Source: Candidatus Njordarchaeum guaymasense (lineage in GTDB: Archaea; Asgardarchaeota; Njordarchaeia; Njordarchaeales; Njordarchaeaceae). From it: a stretch of 29,257 nucleotides of DNA. Made by a program: the position numbers and the translations under genes. Below, in pieces: positions 14,144 to 22,386 of the stretch (positions are counted from its first letter, which is position 1; every line of letters starts with the position of its first letter). The stretch lies in contig JAUQYT010000134.1 of the NCBI GenBank assembly GCA_030587605.1, positions 1 through 29,257 of the forward strand, given 5' to 3'. Below the pieces are notes generated by a model, which saw only the letters and a list, made by a program, of their open reading frames with translations, did no database searches and was not told the DNA's origin.

Positions 14144-16456
14144 TCAAGGGATCTTAATAGCCCAATGGTGGAGTGGCCTGTTCTTTGCTCCTGACAACAA
14201 GCTTTCTACCATCCTTTGTGGACCATTCATTCTACCAAAACTCAGTAGCTGAGTGCTTGAGGAGCCACATGAGGTACACTTTTGCAAGATGCCAATCCGA
14301 CTGGTCTGACAATTCAGGCAATGTGTAAACTGACGAGCGAAAGCATAAAGCCCGACCTGCACACCCTTAATTATGTCACTGGTTATTTCAAAGACGCTTT
14401 CAGGTGACACTTTGGTATCAGGAAGTGGCATAATGAAGATGTGTCCACCATTCAAAAGGGAATGAAACTCGGCCTCCGCTATTGACACCTCTCTAAGTGA
14501 AGGCATCGACGAGCCCTTTAGGGTGTTATCAGTGGAGTAGTATGGCTCCTCGGCGATGTCTAGGCCAACCGCATCTCGGCCAAATCTTTCAACGTCTAGT
14601 TTGGCTAGGCGCGCAGAATAATAGTCGGATGGCGCTTGTGTAATTACCCATCTCTGACGCGTGTTCTTCGTCAGCGCATCGGCGTAACTTCTCATATGTT
14701 TGAGTATTCTTAGGGAGAGCTTGTTTATCTCCTTCCATTCGCTTGCCAAGGCGCCTGTGTGGAACTTGGCTGATTCAGGCAGGCCCATGTAACCTATGGC
14801 TCTAGTTGAATTGGTGATTCTGTAGTATGGTTCGCCATCACATGCATACGATAGCATTGCGAGGACGTTGTCTTTGAACATTCTGTCCTCGATAACTTTT
14901 CCTTTGACTTCGAGAGCATCCTTGCAGATTCCCAAGATCTCATCGAGTCTCTCAAACAGTAGGCTGTCGTCGCCCTTGGATTCATATGCTATCCTTGGTA
15001 GGTTCACGCAAACCCAGTCAAGGTTGCCCGTTCTCAGTGTTCCCAGATCCGAGTCTCCCATCCACTTCGAGTCGAGCCGAACAAGGTTTCCATCATAGTT
15101 TACACTCTCAGTCTGCCAATCGGGCTTCTCGTTAATGAAGAAAGGCGTTCCCCACAGCGCAGAGAGTTCGTGTATCTTCAGCATAGTCTCCTTCTCTGAA
15201 ATACAATCTGGGCAAACTCTGAAAAACAGGTTTGGCATCAGATATGGGAAACTACTTTCTCCGCCTTTGATCAGAATGTCAATCATAGCCAGCAAAAGAT
15301 CCCTTGCATTGTCTTCGTATTCTTCGTATGAACCTTTGACCTGACCAGAGGAAGCGACAGCGGGAGTTTCCTTTAGGAACTTAGGTGTATGAAGTTCAAG
15401 TATGATGGAAGTGGAACGGGACGGATCAAAGGCAAAATCGGACGCACTTCCAAGCCCAGTAATTAGCCTCTTAGCTAAGCGCGTTGTCTCGTCAGAGTGT
15501 AACTTGTCAAAGTAAGGAGACAGTATGACATTCAAGTGATCCAATGACTGATTCCCAGATATGTTTGAATCAGATAACCGAAGATGTTGTATGATTCGTG
15601 AAACAGCCGACTCCGCATCCTTCGCTTCGCCAGAAATGTGAGGAGAGAAGAGGCTTGTCTGATGCTTAGATCCGGATAATATGAGCCGCAGATCATGTTG
15701 TATACTGTTCGGCCTCAACACCCAGTAGTTCGCATTTGGAATATGTATGGAGCCCGACAGGTGAGCGTCACTTACTCTCCTCGGCAGCGCCTTAAGGAGC
15801 ATGTATTGCTCCAGCACAGCGTCCCCAGACTTAGAGTGTATCAATTCTGGGCTCTTGTAGGATACAGTCTGTTGCTTTTCGATGAGTTCGGTCACATCAT
15901 ACACAGGCAGCCCCAATCGAGTAAGTGTGTGGCGATAGTCCTCCATCCCCTTCTCGATTAGAATCGCGTTGACAAATTCTCGGATGAGAGGAGCCGTCAG
16001 GTACTTAACCTTCATTTTCAGAAGCCGTTCCTCAACCTCCTTCGCTATGTTCTCTGCTATCTCTTCAGGAGCCCCAGCCTCATTGATCAGAGATCTCGCG
16101 ATCTTCTTTCTATCAAAGGTCTCTATCGAGTATCTGGAAGTCCTGACATACATCTCCTTAGAACGCTTCAAGGCGGTTTCTTCAAGCAAGTAAACAAAGT
16201 CAATTACCCTTTCGCCAAGTGAGGTCAGACTGTAACCCTTATACGAAGAACCCACAACCAACTCTGCGTTGGTGAGCTCACGCAAGTGATAAGCAAACTT
16301 TCCCGCTTCGGTCCTAATGTTCAATCCTAAAGACTGCATGATCTCTGTGAATGAAGCCGTTCCCTTACGGCTCAAGAGCCGGAGAACACCAACTCTGATT
16401 TGACTGGAAAGAGCCGAGAGAACCGATGCTATAAGCCCCTCTTTCTCCATTCCCAA
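14144..16456 (-). CDS. Winged-helix / ATP-cone / NrdD-like fusion lacking catalytic cysteines
   Basis: Three parts are visible in 770 residues. Residues 1-90 form an ArsR-like winged helix (IRVGVLRLLSRKG and the LNIRTEAGKFAYHLREL recognition region). Residues about 105-195 are an ATP cone, the nucleotide-sensing domain of ribonucleotide reductases. The rest is NrdD-like: IQHDLR, VNLPRIAY (about 482), RAIGYMGLPES (about 554) and a zinc site CLNC/CTSC (about 713-730). Residues needed for class III catalysis look lost. IHIHDL is IHIPNA, NCxQHDLR is NSIQHDLR, the thiyl-radical CCRL segment is NLVRL, and the C-terminal RxxGY reads RMNGP. No nrdG lies nearby. It may be a nucleotide-responsive regulator or a divergent enzyme. 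The start is TTG with TAGGAG 8 nt before. Confidence 0.85.
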   Translation of the reverse strand: MGMEKEGLIASVLSALSSQIRVGVLRLLSRKGTASFTEIMQSLGLNIRTEAGKFAYHLRELTNAELVVGSSYKGYSLTSLGERVIDFVYLLEETALKRSKEMYVRTSRYSIETFDRKKIARSLINEAGAPEEIAENIAKEVEERLLKMKVKYLTAPLIREFVNAILIEKGMEDYRHTLTRLGLPVYDVTELIEKQQTVSYKSPELIHSKSGDAVLEQYMLLKALPRRVSDAHLSGSIHIPNANYWVLRPNSIQHDLRLILSGSKHQTSLFSPHISGEAKDAESAVSRIIQHLRLSDSNISGNQSLDHLNVILSPYFDKLHSDETTRLAKRLITGLGSASDFAFDPSRSTSIILELHTPKFLKETPAVASSGQVKGSYEEYEDNARDLLLAMIDILIKGGESSFPYLMPNLFFRVCPDCISEKETMLKIHELSALWGTPFFINEKPDWQTESVNYDGNLVRLDSKWMGDSDLGTLRTGNLDWVCVNLPRIAYESKGDDSLLFERLDEILGICKDALEVKGKVIEDRMFKDNVLAMLSYACDGEPYYRITNSTRAIGYMGLPESAKFHTGALASEWKEINKLSLRILKHMRSYADALTKNTRQRWVITQAPSDYYSARLAKLDVERFGRDAVGLDIAEEPYYSTDNTLKGSSMPSLREVSIAEAEFHSLLNGGHIFIMPLPDTKVSPESVFEITSDIIKGVQVGLYAFARQFTHCLNCQTSRIGILQKCTSCGSSSTQLLSFGRMNGPQRMVESLLSGAKNRPLHHWAIKIP

Positions 16457-16635
16457 TCAACTTCTCCTACCAAAATCACAGATTACAGTAACCAACATCA
16501 CTCCTAATTAAGGATCGATGTTAGATTTGGGTTACCCGCTCACAGCTACTTCAAAAATAGAGATTCACAAAACACATTAAAATAGGTAACCCTTGGCTGG
16601 CACGGAAAGTCAGGGAAAAGGAATGCGGTTGACTT

Positions 16636-17904
16636 TCACTTCCTAGCTAGTAGCTTCTCTAACACCTCATGTGCCCTGTCAACGCGTATCTTCTTCTCCC
16701 TCACAATGATTTCGGCAACTTTGTCGATCAATTCACCCTTTGCTCCTGCCATCGCAGCAATATTCCTCGCATGAAGACGCATGTGACCTTTCTGGATCCC
16801 AACAGTCGCCAATGCTCGTAAAGCCGCAAGATTCTGTGCCAGTCCAACTGCAGATAGCACTTCTCCCAGCTCCTTGGAATTCTTCACGCCAAGTATTTTC
16901 AGATTGACTTTGGCCTGAGGATGCCTTGTAGCGCCACCCACAATCCCAACGGCAACTGGAATCTCGATACTCCCTACTAGATCCCCATTTTGATTCTTCT
17001 CCCAACATGTCAGCGGGGCATACTTACCGGCGATGGAAGCATACGCGTGGGCCCCCGCCTCGATGGCTCTAGTATCGTTTCCAGTTGCTAGAACCACAGC
17101 TTCAATTCCATTCATTATGCCCTTGTTGTGGGTCACACATCTAAATGGGTCAGCGGCAGCAAATGCATGAGCGTAAAGTATGCCGTCCACAGCATCTTCG
17201 CCACCAAGAGCTTCACTTGGAAAGAGAGCCCAAGCTCTTGCAAGTCTATAGACGGGTAGGTTTGACACGATCCTAAGGTAGACTGTTCCTCCACCGACAA
17301 TCTCCCTTATCCTGGGGGCCGTAGCCTCGGCCATCGTATTCACTACGTTTGCGCCCATCACATCTCTCGTATCGACCAGAAGATGGGTAATGACCATCTT
17401 GCCTAGCTCGGTGTCAATTACCCGGACTTCAATGTCCTTGGCACCGCCGCCTAAGCTTACCAACACTGGATCCTGCTCGTTGGCAATCCTAAGTAGGTCA
17501 TCCTTCTTGGACAGGATCTCGACCTTAGCTCTGTTCGGATCCTCGACTCCGACCAATTGCACTTGAGATATCATGATTGGCTCAGTGCTATTGGCTTGGA
17601 ATCCTCCTCCTTCTCTTGCTATTCTCGCGGCATTTGACGCTCCCGCAACTACCGAGGGTTCCTCTATGGCCATAGGTATGAGGTAGTCTTTGCCATTGAT
17701 GAGGAAGTTTGCCGCTATCCCTACAGGGACAGAGAATGCGCCGACCACGTTTTCGATCATTCTGTTTGCGTCTTCAAGCTTCAGGCCACCTGAACTCCTC
17801 AGAACCTCGACTTCCTCGTCACTGAGATCAGAGAACTCTTTAACGAGCTTAATTCTCTCAACTAAGTTCAACTTGTAGAAGTTGGCTATTCTAGAAGTCC
17901 TCAA
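16636..17904 (-). CDS. mvaA: HMG-CoA reductase, class II type
   Basis: HMG-CoA reductase reduces HMG-CoA to mevalonate, the committed step of archaeal lipid synthesis. The 422-residue protein follows the class II pattern: FYKLNLVERIKL at the start, IENVVGAFSVPVGIAANF, PMAIEEPSVVAGAS with the catalytic Glu, the cofactor loop DTRDVMGANVVN, THNKGIMNGI with the catalytic Lys, ATGNDTRAIEAGAHA with the catalytic Asp, and KGHMRLHARN with the catalytic His near the C-terminus. Most archaea use class I; class II is known from Archaeoglobus and Thermoplasmatales among others and is thought to be bacterial in origin. It is the last gene of the mevalonate operon, 42 nt after the DUF35 gene. NADH versus NADPH use cannot be told. 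Confidence 0.96.
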   Translation of the reverse strand: MRTSRIANFYKLNLVERIKLVKEFSDLSDEEVEVLRSSGGLKLEDANRMIENVVGAFSVPVGIAANFLINGKDYLIPMAIEEPSVVAGASNAARIAREGGGFQANSTEPIMISQVQLVGVEDPNRAKVEILSKKDDLLRIANEQDPVLVSLGGGAKDIEVRVIDTELGKMVITHLLVDTRDVMGANVVNTMAEATAPRIREIVGGGTVYLRIVSNLPVYRLARAWALFPSEALGGEDAVDGILYAHAFAAADPFRCVTHNKGIMNGIEAVVLATGNDTRAIEAGAHAYASIAGKYAPLTCWEKNQNGDLVGSIEIPVAVGIVGGATRHPQAKVNLKILGVKNSKELGEVLSAVGLAQNLAALRALATVGIQKGHMRLHARNIAAMAGAKGELIDKVAEIIVREKKIRVDRAHEVLEKLLARK

Positions 17905-17946
17905 GTCTGTTCCTCCCCACCCGATGTTAGAAACGAGGGTATCTAG

Positions 17947-18357
17947 TTACTTATTTTCGCTCTTCTTCACTATCGGTCTGAACTTGTAGCCGTAGATTAT
18001 CAGCCCCGAGTGGCCATCTTCCCTGATTCTCCTAATGCTCATCTCCACAGGCATGCCCATGGTTATTTCTGAGCTATCACAATCTGTAAGCTGAGTTGTT
18101 AGCTTGGTTCCATCTTCAAGTTCGACCAAGGCTACGGGATACGGCACATTAGATTCGAACCCATCCGGTACCGAATGTATCAAACTATACGTTAACACCT
18201 TACCTAACCTTGGTAATGCATACAGGTTCATGTCATCAGACTTACATTTGGGGCACGTGGATCTCGGAGGAAAAGTCACTGTCCCACATTTCCCGCATTT
18301 CAAGCCTTCGAGCCTGTAACGTTGAGGCATTTCCCTCCACATTCTCGGCGAACTCAT
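17947..18357 (-). CDS. DUF35 zinc-ribbon/OB-fold protein of the thiolase-HMG-CoA synthase complex
   Basis: The 136-residue protein has a DUF35 N-terminal rubredoxin-like zinc ribbon (CGKCGTVTFPPRSTCPKC, about 21-38) and a C-terminal OB fold (YSLIHSVPDG, PYPVALVELEDG). In methanogens the equivalent protein holds thiolase and HMG-CoA synthase together and lets CoA intermediates pass between them. The context is exactly that: it starts 3 nt after the thiolase stop and follows HMG-CoA synthase and thiolase in order. A non-catalytic scaffold role is therefore well supported. Confidence 0.93.
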   Translation of the reverse strand: MSSPRMWREMPQRYRLEGLKCGKCGTVTFPPRSTCPKCKSDDMNLYALPRLGKVLTYSLIHSVPDGFESNVPYPVALVELEDGTKLTTQLTDCDSSEITMGMPVEMSIRRIREDGHSGLIIYGYKFRPIVKKSENK

Positions 18358-18360
18358 AGT

Positions 18361-19518
18361 CTACTCCAACCTCCTCAGGATTCCGACAACAGCTGTCGAT
18401 CCAAATCCGCTGATATTGTGAGTCAGCCCTATCTCAGCGCCGTCGACTTGCGTGCCTTCTGATTCCCCTCTTAGTTGGAGGGTCACCTCCGCGAACTGGT
18501 AGACACCGGTGGCGCCTATCGGGTGACCGCGCGCCTTCAAGCCGCCACTTGGATTAGTGGGTATCTTTCCATCCTTAGCGATAATTCCCTCCTCAACGGC
18601 TATTCCAGTCTTCCCTCTCTCAACCAATGACAAGTCTTCCAATCCGATGAAGCCCGTAATCGTGTATGCGTCATGAATCTCACAGACGTCAATTTCACTT
18701 GGCTTCACCTTCGCCATCTCATAAGCTTCCTCAGCGGCTTCAACAGTTGATTTCATCGTTAGCAGGGAATCACGTTCGTGTACACCAATGTTGTCGCTGG
18801 ACTGAGCAACCCCGGCTACCTCTACAACGGTATCAGTAAATTTACGCGCTACGTCGACTGAAGCCATCACCACCGCCGCCGAGCCATCGCATAGAGGTGA
18901 GGAATCAAGAAAAGTTAGCGGGTCAGCTATCGGAAATGATTCAATTACCTTGTCTGTTGTCACTTCAAATGGGAGACAAGCGTATGGGTTCTTCACCGCG
19001 TTCCTGTGCATCTGAACAGCAAACAAGGCTAGTTGCTCCCGGGTAGCGGAGTACTTTTGCATGTAGCTGCGAGCAGCCATGGCACTAATTCCTGCCATGG
19101 TTAGTCCGTAGCTGGCTTCGTACTGCTGGTCTTCGCATAAGGACTGGATAGTAGTAGTTTTCTTCGTGACGACATCGCTTATCTTCTCCACTCCGGCTAT
19201 CAAGACGGCGTCACTTAGACCGGAAGCAACTGCCCTAAACCCTTCCGAGAGGGCACACCCACCAGCCCCACACGCCCCACCAATCTGGGTAACAGGAGTG
19301 CACCCAATCCCAGAGTAATCCACCAGAAGAGGACCTAAATCTGCCTGATCGCAGACCAGATCCGCATACGCATTGGAAACATACACGTGATCAACCTTGG
19401 GACAGCCAGAGTCTTCTAATGCTTCCAAGACAGCTTCCTTAAACAGATCCTTAATTCCTTTGTCAAAATGCTGATCAAGTCTTGTCATTCCCACTCCCAT
19501 TACGACAACTTTTCTCAA
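18361..19518 (-). CDS. Acetyl-CoA C-acetyltransferase (archaeal thiolase)
   Basis: This enzyme condenses two acetyl-CoA to acetoacetyl-CoA and feeds HMG-CoA synthase. It has the nucleophile region IGGACGAGGCALSEG, GLKARGHPIGATG with a catalytic His, and THNISGFG, where His replaces the second Cys, as in archaeal and SCP2-like thiolases. The frame stays open to 19569, overlapping the HMG-CoA synthase end. TTG 19518 was chosen because GAGGTG lies 8 nt upstream, it starts 18 nt after the previous stop, and it gives the usual MRKVVVMGVGMTR start (385 aa). It is very likely translated with, and physically bound to, its neighbours. Confidence 0.94.
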   Translation of the reverse strand: MRKVVVMGVGMTRLDQHFDKGIKDLFKEAVLEALEDSGCPKVDHVYVSNAYADLVCDQADLGPLLVDYSGIGCTPVTQIGGACGAGGCALSEGFRAVASGLSDAVLIAGVEKISDVVTKKTTTIQSLCEDQQYEASYGLTMAGISAMAARSYMQKYSATREQLALFAVQMHRNAVKNPYACLPFEVTTDKVIESFPIADPLTFLDSSPLCDGSAAVVMASVDVARKFTDTVVEVAGVAQSSDNIGVHERDSLLTMKSTVEAAEEAYEMAKVKPSEIDVCEIHDAYTITGFIGLEDLSLVERGKTGIAVEEGIIAKDGKIPTNPSGGLKARGHPIGATGVYQFAEVTLQLRGESEGTQVDGAEIGLTHNISGFGSTAVVGILRRLE

Positions 19519-19535
19519 GCCAGGCACACCTCTGA

Positions 19536-20609
19536 TCACTGCATCGGCGTTACGATCATTCCATACCATTTTATGTAGGTGGAATAGTCGACATTGGACT
19601 TCCTATCGATGTAATCCCTTATGAACGGAGCCAAGCCTCTTTTCTCATCAATGCCTTCCTTTACAGTTATCGAGAAAGCGTCGCTTCCAGCTCCTGAGCC
19701 ATACGACACTACAAGAATCCTATCGCCAGGTTTAGCGATATCAAGGACAGCAGCCAGACCGAGCGGGGAAGACCCAGAATAAGTGTTGCCGATCTTCGTT
19801 ACAAGAAGACCAGTCCTAATCTTGTCCATAGTGAAGCCTAAGCTATTCGCTGCCCTGACTGGAAACTTACCATTCGGCTGATGGAATACAGCATAGTTGA
19901 ACTCATTTGCTTTGTAGCCAAGTTCATCCAGCAGCATTTTGGCTGCCCCAGTCACATGCCTAAAATAGGCAGGCTGACCCGTGAAAGACTCACCATGCCT
20001 TGGATACGGCTGCCCCTGCCTCCTCCAGAAATCAGGCGTATCAGTCACATACGAACACGAAGCCTCAATATCTGCAATAGTGTCATCCCCAGATCTACCT
20101 ATAATGAAGGCAGCGCCACCAGCAGCGGCGGTGAACTCTAGGTCATCTCCAGGCGCGCCTTGGGACACATCCGCTCCAATCGCTAAGGAATACTTCATCA
20201 TACCAGATGCAACTAATCCCATACCACACTGGAAGGCCTCAGTACCAGCTTTACAGGCAAATTCGAAATCGGCCGCCAAAACCGAGGGGGTAGCCCCAAT
20301 CACTTCGGCTACAACCGTCCCTGTTGGTTTCACGGCATATGGCTTCGACTCAGATCCAGTGAAAACGGCCCCAATATCCTTAACATTGATATTGCTCCTG
20401 AGAACAGCGTTCCTCGCGGCTTCGATCGCTATCGTGGCCGGATCCTCGTCTGGGCCTGCGATCGCTTTCTCTTCTACAAGTAGACCGACCTTGTACCTCT
20501 TTGGATCTTTGCCCCAGACTCTCGCAATCTCCTCTACGGTAATCCTATAGCGCGGGACGTATCCGCCCCAGCCCACAATACCCACTGGATTCGCTGGCTT
20601 CATAACCAT
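19536..20609 (-). CDS. Hydroxymethylglutaryl-CoA synthase
   Basis: HMG-CoA synthase joins acetyl-CoA and acetoacetyl-CoA. The 357-residue archaeal form shows GIVGWGGYVPRYRI at the start, VEEKAIAGPDEDPATIA with the catalytic Glu (about 46-62), the nucleophile Cys in FEFACKAGTEA (Cys about 119), FHQPNGKFP with the catalytic His, and VSYGSGAGSDAF. The length is normal for archaea and shorter than in eukaryotes. The start is ATG 20609, with a second ATG two codons later. It is the first gene of the mevalonate operon and is preceded by a 299-nt regulatory-looking region. Confidence 0.96.
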   Translation of the reverse strand: MVMKPANPVGIVGWGGYVPRYRITVEEIARVWGKDPKRYKVGLLVEEKAIAGPDEDPATIAIEAARNAVLRSNINVKDIGAVFTGSESKPYAVKPTGTVVAEVIGATPSVLAADFEFACKAGTEAFQCGMGLVASGMMKYSLAIGADVSQGAPGDDLEFTAAAGGAAFIIGRSGDDTIADIEASCSYVTDTPDFWRRQGQPYPRHGESFTGQPAYFRHVTGAAKMLLDELGYKANEFNYAVFHQPNGKFPVRAANSLGFTMDKIRTGLLVTKIGNTYSGSSPLGLAAVLDIAKPGDRILVVSYGSGAGSDAFSITVKEGIDEKRGLAPFIRDYIDRKSNVDYSTYIKWYGMIVTPMQ

Positions 20610-20908
20610 GGGAAAGACCCCTGACTCAAAGATGGTTTTCTACATACGCATCTATTCTAGAAAGAACGCATGTCCCCACCTAGATAAACATAACATGAAT
20701 CGTCGTTGTGATAGGTCTGACTAAACAGAAATGAAACGCTGTTATAAAGCAACCTAAAGAGGAATTTGTAAATGACTCACGTTATGTTTTGCTTACGAAG
20801 GTAACACCACAGCATTTTAAACCTTTTCATTTTAACAGGAATACCGATTCGACTATTTACAAATTTCCATAGTGTAAATGGATGTAAAATGTAGTCTCTG
20901 AAGGGCGA
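20610..20908 (-). promoter_or_regulatory. Mevalonate operon promoter region with two inverted-repeat pairs
   Basis: This AT-rich gap contains no gene. On the minus strand TATA-like elements are CTTTATAAC (about 20750-20742) and GTTTAAAATG (about 20822-20813). Two inverted-repeat pairs stand out: AAACATAAC (20686-20694) with GTTATGTTT (20781-20789), and GGAATTTGTAAAT (20761-20773) with ATTTACAAATTTCC (20855-20868). They could be operators for the XRE-type regulator encoded just upstream. That link is an inference from position. Confidence 0.5.
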
Positions 20909-21631
20909 TTAGAGCTCGCGAAGCCTTCTTATTAGTTCGCTTACTGACTCCAATCTTGAAACCAGCAAAGGGATTTCCTCACGTTCAGCCAGCTCCACTG
21001 CAAGGTACTCCACCTCTCCGCGCCCGTGCAAGACAACTAAGCTGGGTTTACTTTCACCAACTTTCACGGCAACCAAGGGGGATCTACCGGTACTAATCTG
21101 GGTGAAAATGAGCGCCCTTTGATCCATTGTCGCAAATAGCTTGCCAAAAGCTTCTCCCGAGAGCTCATTAAGGGCTCCTAAGCCATCAACGACAACATAT
21201 CCAAGTAGGTCCCTGTCAACTAGATCCTGGTGGGCCACGACATTCGCCTGCAACACCTCAGAGATTCTTCGAGCATTAATAGCCGAGTTAAACTCCTTGA
21301 TGTCCAGTATTATGTCTGTTGGAACCTCCACAGTTAGCAGGCGCTCAAACGCTGCTCTGACCCCGCCGCTATTCTTCTCATCTATGTAGAGTAACGCCTC
21401 AACGAACCGCTTGATTGACTTGGTTCCCGGAGACTTTCTTCTCCCACTCTCATAGTCGCTAATGACTGAGGGAGAAATCTTGAGGAACTGAGATAAGTCA
21501 GCCTGGTTAACGTGAAATATCTCTCTCCACTTGCGCATAGTTCTCCCAGGGTCATCTGAAAGAGATATTTCGCCCGCAATCCTCCTAGCCAATCGCCCTT
21601 TGTTGAGTGAAGATTCCATAGCCGGGGCCAC
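20909..21631 (-). CDS. XRE/Cro-type helix-turn-helix regulator upstream of the mevalonate operon
   Basis: The 240-residue protein carries an XRE-type HTH at about residues 30-75: MRKWREIFHVNQADLSQFL, then ISPSVISDYESGRRKSPG, the recognition helix and turn. The C-terminal 130 residues have alternating strands and helices (DLLGYVVVDGLGALNEL, ALIFTQISTGRSPLVAVKVG), which suggests a ligand or dimerisation domain that I cannot name. From memory, archaeal genomes often place such a gene next to HMG-CoA synthase, and the same order is seen here. The frame opens at GTG 21631; ATG 21619 is an equally plausible start. It may control the mevalonate genes. Confidence 0.88.
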   Translation of the reverse strand: MAPAMESSLNKGRLARRIAGEISLSDDPGRTMRKWREIFHVNQADLSQFLKISPSVISDYESGRRKSPGTKSIKRFVEALLYIDEKNSGGVRAAFERLLTVEVPTDIILDIKEFNSAINARRISEVLQANVVAHQDLVDRDLLGYVVVDGLGALNELSGEAFGKLFATMDQRALIFTQISTGRSPLVAVKVGESKPSLVVLHGRGEVEYLAVELAEREEIPLLVSRLESVSELIRRLREL

Positions 21632-21770
21632 ACCCTTGTCTCCAAGTAACTTCTCAAGTCACTAATGCAGCCTAATTGTTGTGATTGAGAATATGAAATA
21701 ACGGTTTTTTCCTGAGGTCTCTATACTACTATTTTGGTGACACTAAGCTAATTAGCTTAAGGATAGGAAT

Positions 21771-21781
21771 GCCTTTAAATT
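21771..21781 (+). promoter_or_regulatory. Candidate TATA box for tRNA-Pro
   Basis: GCCTTTAAATTTAATA lies about 40 nt before the tRNA 5' end, a good archaeal TATA position for a short leader. Confidence 0.55.
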
Positions 21782-21818
21782 TAATACCAACACTAACTAT
21801 AAATCAATTAGATTGCAT

Positions 21819-21933
21819 GGGCGGGTAGTCTAGATAGCTACCTAGATTGGTATGATACCTGGCTCGGGGCTGTAGAATAGGGAACGACGAGCGGGAAACC
21901 AGGTGGTCGTGGGTTCAAGTCCCATCCCGCCCA
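21819..21933 (+). tRNA. tRNA-Pro(CGG), two introns, one only about 12 nt
   Basis: Acceptor GGGCGGG (21819-21825) pairs with CCCGCCC (21926-21932); the discriminator is A and CCA is not encoded. The anticodon arm is CCTGG-CTCGGGA-CCAGG with anticodon CGG (21865-21867) after removal of about 29 nt at position 37/38 (about 21869-21897). That intron contains CGAG, which can pair with CTCG of the loop as in a bulge-helix-bulge. The D loop is too long unless about 12 nt (about 21834-21845) are removed; TCTAG and CTAGA flank that insertion and can pair. The T arm is GTGGG-TTCAAGT-CCCAT. Confidence 0.88.
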
Positions 21934-22037
21934 TCTTCTTCAAAATGCTAGACCATAGCTCATTTCAAGTTGAGTGACGCGCAATTCTATATTCCAAGCT
22001 GTTAACTTGATCCACAAGAGAAGCCTTTTAGAATGAG

Positions 22038-22237
22038 TGGGGCCGAGGAGATTTGAACTCCTGACTTCCGCGTGAACCACATCCACTTTTGGATATTCGC
22101 TCTACGGGTTTCTTCTGTATTGGCCGCTCCAGAAATTCGTCATCCCTTTACGGTCCTACTCATCGATAATTTCTCTGGAGCCCGTCGCCATACCGAGATT
22201 CCCAACCGCGTAACAGCGGTTACTAGGCTACGGCCCC
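22038..22237 (-). tRNA. tRNA-Trp(CCA), three introns
   Basis: Acceptor GGGGCCG (22237-22231) pairs with CGGCCCC (22045-22039); the discriminator is A and CCA is not encoded. The T arm is AGGAG-TTCAAAT-CTCCT. Three insertions are inferred. The first is about 26 nt in the D loop (about 22222-22197), containing AACCGC/GCGGTT. The second is about 65 nt at the anticodon loop (about 22174-22110), leaving ACGGG-CTCCAGA-CCCGT with anticodon CCA at 22178-22176. The third is about 36 nt in the variable region (about 22103-22068). In the precursor GCTCCAGA of the loop pairs perfectly with TCTGGAGC in the second intron. The gene is 200 nt, with over 60% of the spliced length added as introns. Boundaries are approximate. 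Confidence 0.85.
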
Positions 22238-22265
22238 TGACATATAGAATCCCTTAGACCGCATA

Positions 22266-22277
22266 GTTAAATATTTC
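22266..22277 (-). promoter_or_regulatory. Candidate TATA box for tRNA-Trp
   Basis: On the minus strand GAAATATTTAAC lies about 30-40 nt before the tRNA 5' end. Confidence 0.5.
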
Positions 22278-22348
22278 TCCCTCACTCGAATGACGAATCC
22301 TGTGGCACGACTTCTCAACATACCTTGTGCACTCGAGCATCAACGCTA

Positions 22349-22358
22349 GGTTTATAAG
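22349..22358 (+). promoter_or_regulatory. TATA box for the permuted 5S rRNA gene
   Basis: GGTTTATAAG is a strong archaeal TATA element. Transcription would start near 22378-22386, right at the 5' arm of the terminal stem of the permuted 5S. This supports the permuted order as the transcribed unit. Confidence 0.65.
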
Positions 22359-22386
22359 AATCACATTTGCTGATAGATATATCTCC

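Noticed and set aside
22072..22257. A 61-codon plus-strand frame
   Set aside because: It lies wholly across the antisense of tRNA-Trp and its introns.
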